Shown here in pieces: positions 25,444-38,415 of a stretch of 64,000 bases of DNA. Source of the DNA: Brevipalpus yothersi (lineage: Eukaryota; Arthropoda; Arachnida; Trombidiformes; Tenuipalpidae); assembly GCA_003956705.1 (NCBI GenBank), contig QZCP01000839.1:1-64000 (forward strand), in the 5' to 3' direction. Each line of letters begins with the position of its first letter. The stretch's first letter is position 1. A program made the translations under genes and the position numbers. Below the pieces are notes generated by a model. That model saw nothing but the letters and a program-made list of their open reading frames with translations. It made no database searches and had not been told where the DNA came from.

Positions 25444-25730
25444 TCAAACTTTCTTCACCCGACCATCTTTATGCTTCGAGCAACCCGTGAAATTCACTGC
25501 ATCGATCGTCCTGATCGCATGAGGGACAATATTTTCAGGACAATCATTTAAACCAGCTTCTGGTATAACCCATTTTTCATTTCTATTTTCGTCAATATCT
25601 TCAAACAACATTTTGTTTTTTCCATCTCTCACCATCAAATGCGATTGGCCTCTCTGACCACTAAATTTCGGAGGAAATTCTTGTTTCGGGGGTTTTAACC
25701 GAGAGAATTTTGGGCTTTTTGACCAATCTC
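25444..25730 (-). CDS. Unidentified coding-like terminal exon (partial)
   Basis: The minus strand from an acceptor-like CCAG at 25734-25731 down to a TGA at 25446-25444 is open for 95 codons. It has protein-like composition (GDWSKSPKFSRLKPPKQEF near the start, GQRGQSHLMVRDGKNK in the middle, KHKDGRVKKV at the end). No family is recognised. A TAA lies in frame just above the acceptor, so it needs an upstream exon. A stretch around 25880-25960 is open and could supply one through a GTATTC donor in matching phase. It may instead be the relic of a gene or a lineage-specific protein. Confidence 0.3.
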
Positions 25731-26444
25731 CTGGTTTTTAGGAGAGAAGCTCAACGACACTACTGTATTCTCATGTGAGCATTGGAATTTTTTACTCGAA
25801 ATGCTACTCAAGGCCAATTTTTATGACCTGTTGGACAAGAAGATGTGACTGAAAGTGAATTCCAAAAACTTGTACCCACTTTTTTGGTGCCTGAATACCT
25901 TTTTTTGGCTCATCGAATTCTTGATCAACAAGAATCAATCGATGAGAGGAGATGTGAAACTATTTTCAGATCGAGTATATACACACTTGAAACAAGATAA
26001 GCACTCGCTTTGCTCATCAACACTTTAACTCAATTGATTTGCTGGTTGATAGCTAGCAATCCTTTTGGACGCTTCATTAGCAACGTTTGTCATCTTGCTC
26101 TCAAATCATTGTTGTCTGAACTTCAAACAATCTTGGAAACTAATTGAAATTATTTCCATGCTCAATTGGCCGCTCAACTCTATTGTGACCTATTCTCTGA
26201 ACTTCACACTATGCTCGCTCTAACTTAGTAAAAATTGGGATGGGAATAGAGAATATCTCCCTGTTATGTCCATTCTTCTCCTATGGTCAGAACCTTTTCT
26301 TCCTTTCCTCTTCTTCTTCCCATACCTCCTCTTGACCCATAACCAGAGAAGAGAGCCACATACCTCGACGGGCGTTAATCTAGCAAGGCCAATGGCCTTT
26401 GCGAGAGACCTCGAAGTAGGTCACTTCATGGTCAGTACGAAATC

Positions 26445-26475
<31 letters not shown>

Positions 26476-27855
26476 CTTTCTCTCTCTTTCTCTCTCTTTC
26501 TCTCTCTTTCTCTCTCTTTCTCTCTCTTTCTCTTGAATGGCCATCGAGGTATTATGGCTTTTTGGCTGGCTCCGGGCGGTTTTAGGCTGCTGTCGATGAT
26601 GGCTACAATTTAGTGGCTGTAAAACGATCAGTGAACAAGAGATCTTACTAGAATGCTGCAGGCAAAAAGTCAAAATGGTCAATATCTCAATGGTCACTTT
26701 CTCTCGCCTGCTCTCACTCTCTTGCCCACCAAACTGGACATGATATCTCCCGGAACTGTGCAAGCATATCGCTTTCTCTCTCTCTCTTTCTCTTTCTCGC
26801 TTTTGTTCTTATGATATGGGTCAATCTATGTTTTGGTTTTCCCTCTACTTCTTCTTCTTTCGGTCATCATCATTCGAAAATTGATTCCTCTTCTTTTTTC
26901 GGGCCACTTCTCCTTCTCCTTCGTCTTCTTCTTCTTTTGCTGTTTCTATTCTTGGTTGTGCGTCCTCAGGCTCCAAACATCAAACTTGTTTTCTCTTATC
27001 CGATTTTACGACGAAGGATGAATCTTCTCCCTCATCCCTCTCATCTCTCTCTCATCTCTCTCTCATCTCTCTCTCATCTCTCTCTCTCTCTCTCCCACTT
27101 TCTCACTTCTCTCTTTCTCTGAGAGACTACTCTTTTCAAGCCACTTTCATCATTCCCACTTCTATCTCTCTCTTGTCCTCATCTTTCGTTGATCAACTTG
27201 TGTCCTCATCATTTTCTCTCTCTCTCCTAAGTTGCTTTGATTTCGAGTAATCAGACACATAAAAAAATTTTTCTTCCTTCCAACAATGTTGACACTTCAT
27301 AAGTTTTGAATCAAAGGTGAGTGAATTATTGTGGCAAACATTCGATCACTTCACATGTTTCGGTGTTTCGAATGTCTGTGGAATTTTTTTTTCTCAATCA
27401 AATTCTTCGCAAGCCGTTTGAATTCATAAATGATGATACAAACCTGATTTCTTCTATTTCTCTTTCTCTCTCTCCTCCTCCTCTTATTTTCAACTAGCTA
27501 ACCACCCAAACATTCTTTCAAGTTTACTTGATTACATTTAATCATCATGTTTTACTTATTTAAGCTTTGTTTCACAATCGTTTCACAACTTTGGCTTGAG
27601 AGTTTCTCTTTTTCTCATTTCTTTTCATTCTCAATTTTCCTTCAAACGGGTTGCAATTGATTTGTTTTTCTCATTTATGTTATATTCAACCTTTTTGCTG
27701 ACCAGATCGTGACCACAAATACTTTGTCATTAATTGTCCAAGTGTTTTCCATTTTTCATTTTTTCTCAACAGTTTCTGAAAGCATTTCCCAATCGTTGGT
27801 CACATAAAAAAAGACGATAGACTGTACAGTCTTTCGTTGCTTAAGTTTTTTTGCC
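25731..27855. other. Repeat-rich intergenic DNA between the two GPCR genes
   Basis: Contains a decamer satellite (26443-26533) and long pyrimidine-rich stretches at about 26830-27180 made of TCTTCT and CATCTCTCT units. Open frames here are only low-complexity Leu/Ser or Arg/Glu runs. The 5' UTR of GPCR copy 2 must lie in the last few hundred bases. Confidence 0.6.
26443..26533. repeat. Tandem decamer TCTCTCTTTC, eight perfect copies
   Basis: Bases 26451-26530 are eight exact copies of TCTCTCTTTC, preceded by TCTCTCTC and followed by TCT. This is a higher-order version of the dinucleotide tracts elsewhere in the window. Confidence 0.97.
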
Positions 27856-30156
27856 ATGGGACCAAGATTGTTGATCTGTCTTCTTCCTCCTCTCATTCTG
27901 ACCTGTCTCAGTATCATCAATCTTGTTTCAGCTCAAAATTCCGATCAGGGTAACGACAGGCTATCTAGAGATGGAAGTGACAATCACACCAGTGCGGATG
28001 AACGTCGTTACACTCTTGGAATTCCGGCAACCATATTACCGGACAGTGATGATGGACTGCCGGGCAAATGTCCGGAAAAATCTGAAAAGTGTTCAACTCA
28101 ATCAATGAGAGGTCGCAAAGTGGATTCATTATTTGATATGACATGTGGTTGTGATCAAGAGTGTGCAGTATTCGATGATTGTTGTGAAGATTCACGATGG
28201 ATCGATACAAGACCGAAGATGGACATCTCTTGTGTTAACATCGATGGTTTGGGAGCTTTTTATATGGTCTCAACTTGTCCATCCTCGATCGATGATCAAG
28301 ATCAGCGTGATCTATGTGAAAGACATGATCCAGCCAGTATGGATCCAATAGTTTCTCTGCCAGTGACCAACATGAACAAACGAGTAACCTATCGTAATAT
28401 TTATTGTGCTTCATGTAATTCCGATTTTAATGTCACTTCATGGAATGTTGTGCTCGATTGCAATAATCCGGCCAACAAAAGCTATCTGGAGGAGAACATA
28501 TTTTTCGATGAGGTGAACAATGAACTTAAATTAAGAGTGATCGAGAATGGTAAAGAAATTTATAAACAGTGTTCGACTACTTATAAATTTCCACTCGGTA
28601 CTGAAACTGTGTTACGAAAGTGTAGGAATGCCATCAAAACTTGTCCACCAGGAACTCCAACCGAATTAGTCAAAATGTGTTCCAAATTTCAAGCACCCCG
28701 ATATCATGAGCATCATAACGGTCAATCGATGGAATTCCGAAATATGTATTGCGCTCAATGCCATAACGTGTCCACTTCACAGTTAACTTGTCACCCAAGA
28801 ACTGGCCGAATTGGATATAATGATGGTATAACTGGACGAAATTCTAATGGATCAGGAATGGTACATGCCCAATCATTCAGTGTTTTACTGGACATTGATT
28901 TATCAAGTGGAAATCATGTTCGACGACGAACTCGTTGCGAAAAATCTTATCAAATTTATGATATTTTCCGGAAAAGTTGTCGAGATGTTTTCTGTGGTGC
29001 TAAAAGTTATCATCAAACTTTCAAGAGATGCACCAATCTTCATGCGAACAATAAATCAAGAACAATCAATTCTCATGATGATTTCGAAAACTGTGCCAAA
29101 ATTATTCTTCAGCCAGAAGAATTTAGATATGGAAAAAACAAATCAATCCATCTGGTCAATTACAACCGTACATTGTTGAATGGCACCTTCGAACTGCACA
29201 ATCGACAGGCAATCGTTTGCGCTGATTCAATATCATATGAGATATCTCTCAATAAATTCTCTCCCAACATGGGCCTGATCACCATGATTGGATTGGGTGT
29301 ATCAATTGCAGCCCTAATTTGTCACATAATTGTTTTCGCATTTGTATCCGAAGTCCGTAATTTGTCTGGACACAATCTTCTATGCCTCTGCGTTGCACTG
29401 ATCATGGCCTACACAAGCTTCATTCTCATGCAGCTAAAGCAAGTCCAACAAGATCGATACATGTGTACATCAGTTGGTCTGATGATATTATACTTTTTCC
29501 TCTCATCAATGGCTTGGATGAATGTGATTGCTCTCGATATATGGCGAACACTTCGAATGGCCACAATTGAATTGAGAGTTTTCCATGGACGTCAAAGAGT
29601 TCGTTTCATCTTCTACTCTCTGTACGCTTGGTCATTTGCACTATTTTTCACCATATCAGCCATTGGAGCCGATATGTTGACCGATTTTTTGCCAGAAGAT
29701 TATCAGCCTGGTTTCGGACGATCTGGTCAGTGTTGGTTTACCCACCGAAAAGCGTTGATCATCTTCTTTGCCGCTCCAATTGCTTTCATTATGTTCATCA
29801 ATTTGATAGCTTTCATTTTCACCGCTCTGATGCTTCGAAAATCAGCCATCGAAACCAAATCATTCAATCAACCGGGATCATCGAATGTCGATTTTAAGCT
29901 ATACTTTAAACTTCTTCTACTGATGGGATTGACATGGATAAGTGGCTTCATCGCATCATCAGCCGACTCCATATATCTATGGTATCTATTCATCATACTG
30001 AACACTCTCCAGGGTCTGTTCATCTTTATCGCCTTCTCCTTCAAACGTAAGGTTCTAGCTACCGTTACCAGCGCTATTGGACATTTGACCAGTTCTCTAT
30101 CGGGAACCTCGTCATCAGGAACATTTGCCCAGAGTAGCAGTGATCTCAGTCGTTAA
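27856..30156 (+). CDS. Methuselah-like class B GPCR with somatomedin-B-like ectodomain (copy 2)
   Basis: A single uninterrupted frame of 766 residues. The signal peptide covers about 1-26 (MGPRLLICLLPPLILTCLS onward). The cysteine cluster GCDQECAVFDDCCEDS lies at about 96-111 and matches somatomedin B spacing. The ectodomain cysteines align one for one with copy 1 (TYRNIYCASC, MYCAQCHN, FRKSCRDVFCGA). The 7TM region spans about 474-735. Copy 1 has an intron just before this cysteine cluster, whereas copy 2 reads straight through the same point (SMRGRKVDS), so the intron was gained or lost after duplication. The two proteins are clearly paralogous along their whole length, apart from the N-terminal spacer. 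The tail ends in a Ser/Thr-rich stretch. Confidence 0.94.
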   Translation: MGPRLLICLLPPLILTCLSIINLVSAQNSDQGNDRLSRDGSDNHTSADERRYTLGIPATILPDSDDGLPGKCPEKSEKCSTQSMRGRKVDSLFDMTCGCDQECAVFDDCCEDSRWIDTRPKMDISCVNIDGLGAFYMVSTCPSSIDDQDQRDLCERHDPASMDPIVSLPVTNMNKRVTYRNIYCASCNSDFNVTSWNVVLDCNNPANKSYLEENIFFDEVNNELKLRVIENGKEIYKQCSTTYKFPLGTETVLRKCRNAIKTCPPGTPTELVKMCSKFQAPRYHEHHNGQSMEFRNMYCAQCHNVSTSQLTCHPRTGRIGYNDGITGRNSNGSGMVHAQSFSVLLDIDLSSGNHVRRRTRCEKSYQIYDIFRKSCRDVFCGAKSYHQTFKRCTNLHANNKSRTINSHDDFENCAKIILQPEEFRYGKNKSIHLVNYNRTLLNGTFELHNRQAIVCADSISYEISLNKFSPNMGLITMIGLGVSIAALICHIIVFAFVSEVRNLSGHNLLCLCVALIMAYTSFILMQLKQVQQDRYMCTSVGLMILYFFLSSMAWMNVIALDIWRTLRMATIELRVFHGRQRVRFIFYSLYAWSFALFFTISAIGADMLTDFLPEDYQPGFGRSGQCWFTHRKALIIFFAAPIAFIMFINLIAFIFTALMLRKSAIETKSFNQPGSSNVDFKLYFKLLLLMGLTWISGFIASSADSIYLWYLFIILNTLQGLFIFIAFSFKRKVLATVTSAIGHLTSSLSGTSSSGTFAQSSSDLSR

Positions 30157-31805
30157 TTAATTGATTAGTTTTAAGATGAGAGCATCTTCTTCTTTTTGTT
30201 CACCCTATTCGCCATATCTTTTGCCATCAATGTGACATTATTCATTCTCTCAAATAATATTGTACAATAATACCATTGCATCATCATTGACATTGTTCTC
30301 TTTTTGTGAGTGGTCATATGTAAATTAAGAAAAAAAACCATGTCAAAAATTAAAATAACATGATCTCCTCGTTTTGATTAACTTGTCCAGGAAAAAATAA
30401 TGGTCTCATGGCTGAGTATGCGTAAGGTCCCAGCTATAACTCTTTCCATGTATTTTTTGCACTAACAAATGAAAATGAGGACTATTTGTGGCTAATGGTT
30501 TCGAAAGAGCAGCAATTGGTCATGCAATCACGCAATTTAATCATTGGTGGCTGAAACGATCAAGGTGTTGACGATTTTGAGGGTTCAAGGAAGTGATTTG
30601 ATCTCATTTAAAGCTAGTCTCCAGCTTCCTGAACAAAGAATGGAATCTTTTCGATAGTGATTGGAAATAGCAAGATCCAATTCTTCACCGTGTATCGGTA
30701 TCATAGTCTCACCTGATTTTCGTGAATACCGATTGTGATTAGTTATTTTGGAGTTGAATTGAGGAGATAAATTAAACTTAATTTCTGTTTAATAGTATAG
30801 TATAGCATAGTATTTTTCCTCTAGAATAACAAACTTGAAGTCAAGGCTATGGGAAAGGAAATAGAATTTCTTCAAACTCGAAATATTACTACTAGTCTTA
30901 GTCATGATGGGAAATGAAGATAATTTCCATTAATTAATTGGAATAACTTGATGTTGGAATAATGAGCAACTTCACAATGTCTAACAGGTTAGTAAGAAAA
31001 CTAAAAAAATAAAAATAACTTCAAAGATCAAAGAGAATCAATCGTCTGAGTTCCATCAAACTTTCTTTTGTCGACGAAATCGATTTTCGGACCAATTTTG
31101 TGTTATTTCCTACCTGAATTTCTTGATGAAAAAATGACGTGCTAAGTTCCAAGTAAGGTTCAGCTTCTCAGCTCAGTTTGGTTTTTGAGATTTTCTCAAA
31201 TTTTATCAAAGAAAATCGACTTATGTGTCTACAATGGATCATTGAATGGATGAAAGAGTGTTTTCTCGAAAATTATACCCCCTATTAACTTTTATTCAGA
31301 AAGAATTTCCGCTTTTGTATACTTGAAGTAAGCAATCAATGAACTTTAGGAAAAATAAATGGATGATTTGGAATGTTACAAGTTTTCAAAGTTGATCAGA
31401 TCGTTTTCACCCGACTGCCAAAATTTTTTCAATAATAGGATATTTTTTTGGCAATATTTTGTCCCAGATTAGAATTTGATCATAATTTAGTTGGATAATT
31501 ATCACTCTATTCATATTAGGTGCAAATATTCCAGAAAATATTCCAATAAAAAGAAAGCTAAATATTATCAACCGGTTGATTTTGCAATATAGTAAGTCTT
31601 TTATTTTATAATACTGAAAAATGAGGAATGAAAATGAACTTTACAAGATAAAAAAGATAATTTACAAATCTAGGATGAGTCTGTATAGAAGCAAAACTCC
31701 TGATAAATTTGGGAGAATTGATCTATAATTTTTTTTTCACTCGATGGGAACGATGATTCAAAAAGAAAAGCTCCACTCATTATATGAGCATTGGTCTAGA
31801 ATTGA
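30157..31805. other. Intergenic between GPCR copy 2 and the sas-like gene (tail to tail)
   Basis: No open frame or repeat of note. A TTTATT at 31600-31605 is AATAAA on the minus strand, about 200 nt past the sas stop codon, and is its likely poly(A) signal. Confidence 0.6.
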
Positions 31806-34800
31806 TCATGCGGCTCCATTTTTTATAGCTTCATCTCGAAGTTTCTCATCATCGTAGGTCTAGAACGGGAAAGATAGGGAAAAATATACATTAATATACA
31901 AAAATTCTCTCGAATACAGAACAAAGTTATTATCTGATCCAATTCTTACCTTATAAGTTGGATTATCGTAGGCTGCTTCCGATGGATTTCTGGTGATAGC
32001 CGCTTTGGCACATGTCTTAGTTTTCATGATAAAGCAAAGTAATGTCACACAGCCAATACCTGTGGAAACGGCAATGAAGCCCACAATCATGAGGGCAATA
32101 TAGTAGGGTTTGGCAGCCTGTCCAATGCTACTTTCTTTAAGTGCTTCAGCTCCGTTGGCTAAACATACATGTACCATAATGGAAAGAGAGAGAGAGAAGG
32201 AAGAAAAAGAAGTTGCAAAAGGGTGAGAATAAATATAATGTATGAAAATGTTAAATAGTTGTAATCTATAGTCAATCTATCTTGGAATGTGGTCACTGAC
32301 CTGATATATCATCAGCTTTATATTGATTATCATTATTCAATATGCTGTTCAGATTGCTAATACTATCGGATAGGTTTGGTCTTGGTGTCTTGGTAAGTTC
32401 ATCTTTGGTAATAAAAATAATAGAATTTGATGTAATCGTACGGCCATTGGATAAAATGAGATCGATCCATGTCTTGTAGCGTTTTTTAGACTTGAGCCCA
32501 TCCAAAATTAGAGTTCCATCTACTGATGGAGACTTAAAGGTGTGTTTCACATGTGTATCACTTAATTGGCCTGGATCTAGCTCTTTTGAATTTATTTTCA
32601 CCACTAATATATGCTTCTCAACGGAAGGTGGAACACCTCGAAGCTTAATAGAGGCTGAATGTGCTTCTGGCAGAAGATCCATTGAGAAACTGAAATCCAA
32701 ATCATTTCGCGATTGAGCAGGCATTTCAACAACGATTGGCTTTGATGAGATCAATTGAGTAGCCAACCCTTCTGATGGCTTCATGACCAGATCGATAGCA
32801 TATCCTTTGCCTGGAATCAGATTCTCGATAGTATATTCATTCACATCTCGATGGATCATCGGAGTGGTATGCCAATTCTCTTCTCGCTCATCTAATCGTC
32901 GGAAGCGAATCTTGAAACCATCAATAATCTCTTTCTCCTTATTGTTTAATGGTTTCCAGGTTACTTTAAGAGAATCGTGATCAACGGCTAACGCATTGAG
33001 TCCTATGTCCATCGTGACTTTTGGTGGCAGTGTTGAGGTGGTTGGCAGTGTCATTGATGTACCACTGATCTGATGTGGTGGCTGAGCGGCAGTTGCCGAA
33101 GCACCGTTAATCATGATAGCATCTATTGGTAAATGTAGCTTATATACTTGACTATGAGGACCCAGAGGCAGAGATTCGATAATAATTCGAACTTGAAAGA
33201 AGTATGTTGTATCCGGTCGTAGAGCACCCAAATGATATTCAATGTTGGCCGTATCGAACAATCGATTTGGTCGAGCAAACTTTTGAACTTTCCAATGGGT
33301 ACGCGGTTGCGATGGATCGTTAGTGTAATGGACTTCAGCATGTCCAATCAGGCCAACATAGAGCGGTGGTAATGTGAATCTTATTCGTACGGCAGTGTTA
33401 TTCATGGCAACGACGCTTACATTTTCAAGTTCTTTTCCTGATGAAAGAGAAGGCAAATAAGAAGAAAAGAAAGAAGAAGAAGAAGAAGAAGAAGAAGAAG
33501 AAGAAGAAGAAGAAGAAGAGGAGGAGAAAGAAGAAAAGAGAGTAAATATAAATGTGTATATGTGAAAGGTAAGAATGCAGAATAACAAGATTGAGTTGAG
33601 AGGTTTCAAACAAAGAGAAAGATGGATGGATGGATAGTTACCTGTTTCTTGGTTACAAACCACATAAGGACACAAGACCGGATCATCAGGTGTTATCAAT
33701 GCAGGCATCGGACATTCGGCCGATGGTTTAAGGTGACGATCGGTAATCTTTGGACACGCTCCCGGTAGACATTGTACTTGAGGCTTTCCATTTGGAGTCG
33801 AATTACATTGGCATCGTTTACGAGGTCCTAGTGCATTGGATGGATGGGAATCTTCCCACTGTTCACCAATCTTGTAACGATTACCATTATGGAAGCATGA
33901 GACTGTGATTTTTTTCGGGACCGTGGCGGGGAGGAGGGCAAGAGGAAAGAGGGGGAGGTTGTGGGTGGTGAGTGGATAAGAGCGCGAGTGTAGAGAAAAA
34001 GAGGCAAAAAAACGCAAATAGATCATAAGTAATCACATTAAAATAATGATTCCGAATAGGTAACATTGATGGTTATACCTCCATTAAAAGATGTGTAAAA
34101 GATGTAAAAGGAAATGATATACTTACGAGCTCTCTCAGGTTCTTTACATAACCAAAGAACACAGCAACTATCATCAGATAAATGACCTCGGTATGCCATG
34201 GAAGGAGGACATGGAAGATTGGCAGGCGGCATTTGACTCAGTGGAGGGCAACGATTTTCACATGATACATTAGCATTCATACAAATACATCGAGTTCCAC
34301 AGGGTAATAGTTCTTGTGGAATTGGCTTAAAATTATTGAATCGAAGTCCGGCGAAATAGCATGAGCCATCATTTTTACACACTGGCTTGGGACAACAATC
34401 CGGTGGATCGGACACGAAATGGGGATCTAGTTCCCATTCGAGACACTCTTCGGTTGGTGTGTTAAATAGTTGGGGACACTTGAGAGGCACACAATTGACA
34501 ATACCATTGGGAAAGCATTCACAGGTTGCTTCACATGAATCCTGAAATTTGCCCACCCTAATGGATTTTCCTTTATACTGGCACATTCCAGGCACAACGG
34601 GAACCACAGGAGACACCAATGGCGGTGGTACTCTATGATGATGATCGTGTCCAACATTATCTCCACCTTCTCTTCCATCATCATGGTCATCTCGACTCGG
34701 CTTATGGGAATGTGTCGATTCGTTTTCACTTTCATTTGGTCGACTAATTTCATCGGTGGGCATGTTAGTGGACACTCTTACATCATTTACTTCACTTGAG

Positions 34801-37800
34801 CTTGCTGTACTACTACTACTACTTGATGATGGTAATGATGGTGAACTTGCCTCCGAAAGTGAAGATGCTACCGATGAATCGGGACTTTCAGAACTGGTCT
34901 CATGATCACAGATAACGTATGGACATAAGCATTCGTCTGCCGGTGTCAGCAAGTGTGGCTTGGGACATTTGACACTTGGAATAAGAGCATTCTGTGGAAT
35001 CGGTGGACATCCTCCGTGACATCTGATTGTGGTTGTCTTGTTGGCTAACTGGACACATCGGCATGTTTGCTTCAGACATCCACCTGGGCCACTTTCATCC
35101 CAAGCATCACCGATAAAGTGAAGCCTCTTATCACGACCCAAACAAAACGGTTGAACAGTTACCGACTCGGTGGCCGACTTGGCATCGGGATTATTCCCAC
35201 CAACACTACTACTACTGGCACTGGGATCAATGGTAGTGGTAACTTCTGGTGATACCGATGGATTATTTTCGTTATTCTTGATTGCCGGTCTATTGGTGTT
35301 GGTATCGGTTTTGGTGTTACATATCGGTATGGTACAGCAATTATCATCCGGTGCTGGCTTCCATTCACATTCCTCATAACCAGTGGTGTCAATATACACT
35401 GGACATCGATCTTCACACTCTCTTATGCCACTTTGCCGGCATATACACTTATACTGACATCCATCATAAAATTCTTCGCCCACCTCAATGGTCTGGTTCC
35501 CAAGGAAGCATCCCTTAAAGGAATCATCAATTCCTTGTGGGAAAGTTTTAATGAAAACCGGGTTACTGGTAGAGTTGGTCTTTGTTTCAAGAATTTTGAT
35601 GAAATACTCAGTTGATGGCTTGAGACCACCAAAATCAATTTCGTATCCACCGGTTGGCAGTGATTTCATTTGATCAGTGTCAATGTTATTTTTTTGCCAA
35701 TTATGTTCCGAACCTTCGGCAGGATGCTGTGAGTCAACTTCCGCCGAAAGAACATCGAATAGCCATGGATGTTTGTCAATAGAGTGTGATTGTGGATTGG
35801 TTGTTGTGTTTTTAACCAAAAATTTCAACACAACGTTAGAAGAATTGTACACTTTGGCCGCATCAATGAACAATGAAATGGATTCATCCTCATGAGACTC
35901 CATTTTCTTATCATGATTGCTATTATTATTGGTATTATCGTTTTCTAAATCACACACAGCTATCTTACAACAATCAGGATCATCCGGATCAGGCAACAGT
36001 CGACACAACTTTTCATTATATCCCTTGAATTCTGGACATCTTGGAATACACTGTAGTCGACCTTCCTCTTTGCATATACACTTTGATTCACAGCCATTAG
36101 TGAAAGATTCTCCAGCCTGATAAGTTCGATTGAGATGCTGACAACCGACCGCTGGCATCGGGCTATTAACCGGAAAAGTTTCACCAATAGTTCCATTCAG
36201 TGATGTGATATTGGTCTCAAAAGTTACCGAAGGTTTAGATTCACATGCAATCATTTTACAGCATGGATCTTTTGGATCTTCGATAACGGAACAAGATGGA
36301 TCGGTCACAGAGGATTCAACTGTCTTAAATGGACACCGAGGTGAACATTCTATTTCCAGTGCTTCCGAGCATATACATTTAAGGTCACATCCATCAAAAA
36401 GTTCCTCACCAGGAGCATAAGTAGCATTTTTATATTCACATACCAAATTCGATCGGTTGTTGGTCACCTTTTGGCATCCATCAGCCATATCGCTCGGATC
36501 ACCTCGATAGCCCGGCTTACAGGCACACTTGGGCATCTCTTTTGGATTGCGAGACTCAAGGCACACAGCATTTTGGCCACAAATAATCGTCTCACAGCGA
36601 TTAAATTCGGTTACAGCGGCACTACACACGGAGCCACCGCATGATGTTGGACAACACTTTTGCAGTCCAGTACAGTGATAATCGTGTTGACATTCATCAA
36701 GACACACTCCGGACTCACTGCGAATTTTGGATGGCTCCGATTCCAAACAGTGTCCAGGCTTGTCGGAAAATGAGGATGAAGATGATGAGACACCTGAAGA
36801 AGATGATGAAGCGGCATCATCACGACTATTGGCACAAATAAGCTTTGCACAACATTCATTCACAGGCTTCTCGGTGCATGTTGGATCCTTATTATGACCC
36901 ACCGGAACGAGTGGATCTTTACAATATTTTTCACAGTCCCATGAATTATTACCACGACACAGGCAGCGTGATTCACATCCATCGGTATAAATTTTACCCG
37001 GTACAAAAGATTGATTACTTCGTACACAGCCATCTTCGGTGATCGTAGTGATCACCTCGGAGCCGGAAGTCAGTGTCTTTGTTTTCTCGGCATCTTCCCA
37101 CAAGCTGATTCGAATCATGTATGCGGTGTTGGGTGCTAGACCTTCCAGTGTCCAGAATGGTGTATTATTTGCCTGAACACGGTTCCATTGGGAATCATGT
37201 GAAGCTTCTTTTGAACTCAATCTGTACTCTACTAGATAGCCAGATTCATAATTGGGAAGTTTAAAATCATCCCACGCAATCTGTAATCTATCCATTCCTT
37301 TACTAGTTACCAGAACTTTGGCTCTAGATGGTTGCTCTGTGATTTCAGCTATCGAGAGAATGATTGAAGAGAGAGAAAGAGAGAAGAAAAAGATGATGAT
37401 AGAAAGAGGAAGAAAAAAAGGGAAGATTTTAGAATTTAAGAATAAAAGGATGATGATAATGATCAAAATTGAATGTTGTGTAAGACAAAAATGAGAAGAG
37501 GCGTTTCGCAAATGAAAATTGAGTCAAATTCAATTGATTTATCGGACGCTTCAGATGATTTATCAGTTTCATGATACTGTAGTTAGCTTAAGTAAAACTT
37601 GCTCGGTTCATTAGCCGAGTTCATCACCTGAAAAATTCTTCAAGCTCGTGGATCACCTATTCACGAGCTTTAGAGAAGAAGGTAAAAGAAGGCAGAAGAA
37701 GATGGAGAAGAAGAAGAAGAAGAGAAAGAGGAGGAAAATCTTCTACCGGAACAACACTTTGTGATCATCACACATCAAATCACTTGAAAGTTTCCTTCAA

Positions 37801-38347
37801 AAAAGATTTCCTTCGTTTCATTTCGAATTCATACAAGATCAATCCGGTGTGTAGGTTGCTGTTGAGCTCTTTGAATTGTGACAAAATTAAGATAGAGAGG
37901 GATGTCGCGTTAATGGATTATTGCCAGTTCGACAGAATTCAAGATTACTACTATTCAACCTATTGACTGTTCATCAGCACTTTATCGCCTTACCATTTTA
38001 ACCTGATAAAATCTATTCACAAGCCTTGTCTGAATGTGAATTCTATTTACCGTGTCTCGAGAGAGATGAGGACATGAAGAAAAATTTAAATAAAGTTGCA
38101 TTTGAGTAACTGAAGATCAGCCCAAAGTTTGTAGATGTTCGTGCTAAAAATGGCATCATGCTGAATGCTGAGGAATGCTTGGATGCTCAATGTTTGAATG
38201 TGTTCATCTTATTTGAAACACAAGTTCATGTTTACTTCCAAACTTAGGGCGCAAATAAGTTATTGAAAAAAAATTAAACTCTGATTCAGGTTAACCGTTA
38301 TTATTATTGTGAAATAATTTGGCGGATCCAGTGTTTGATTGGTAAAT

Positions 38348-38415
<68 letters not shown>

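Noticed and set aside
26380..26763. Arg/Glu-rich and Leu/Ser-rich open frames over TC decamers
   Set aside because: Pure translation of simple repeats; the same happens at every GA/TC array in the window.
33438..33641. Continuous open frame joining two sas exons through a poly-Ser stretch
   Set aside because: The stretch is a (GAA)n-bearing intron with a GTAACT donor and CAG acceptor; removing it keeps phase and joins the VWC end to the FN3 start.
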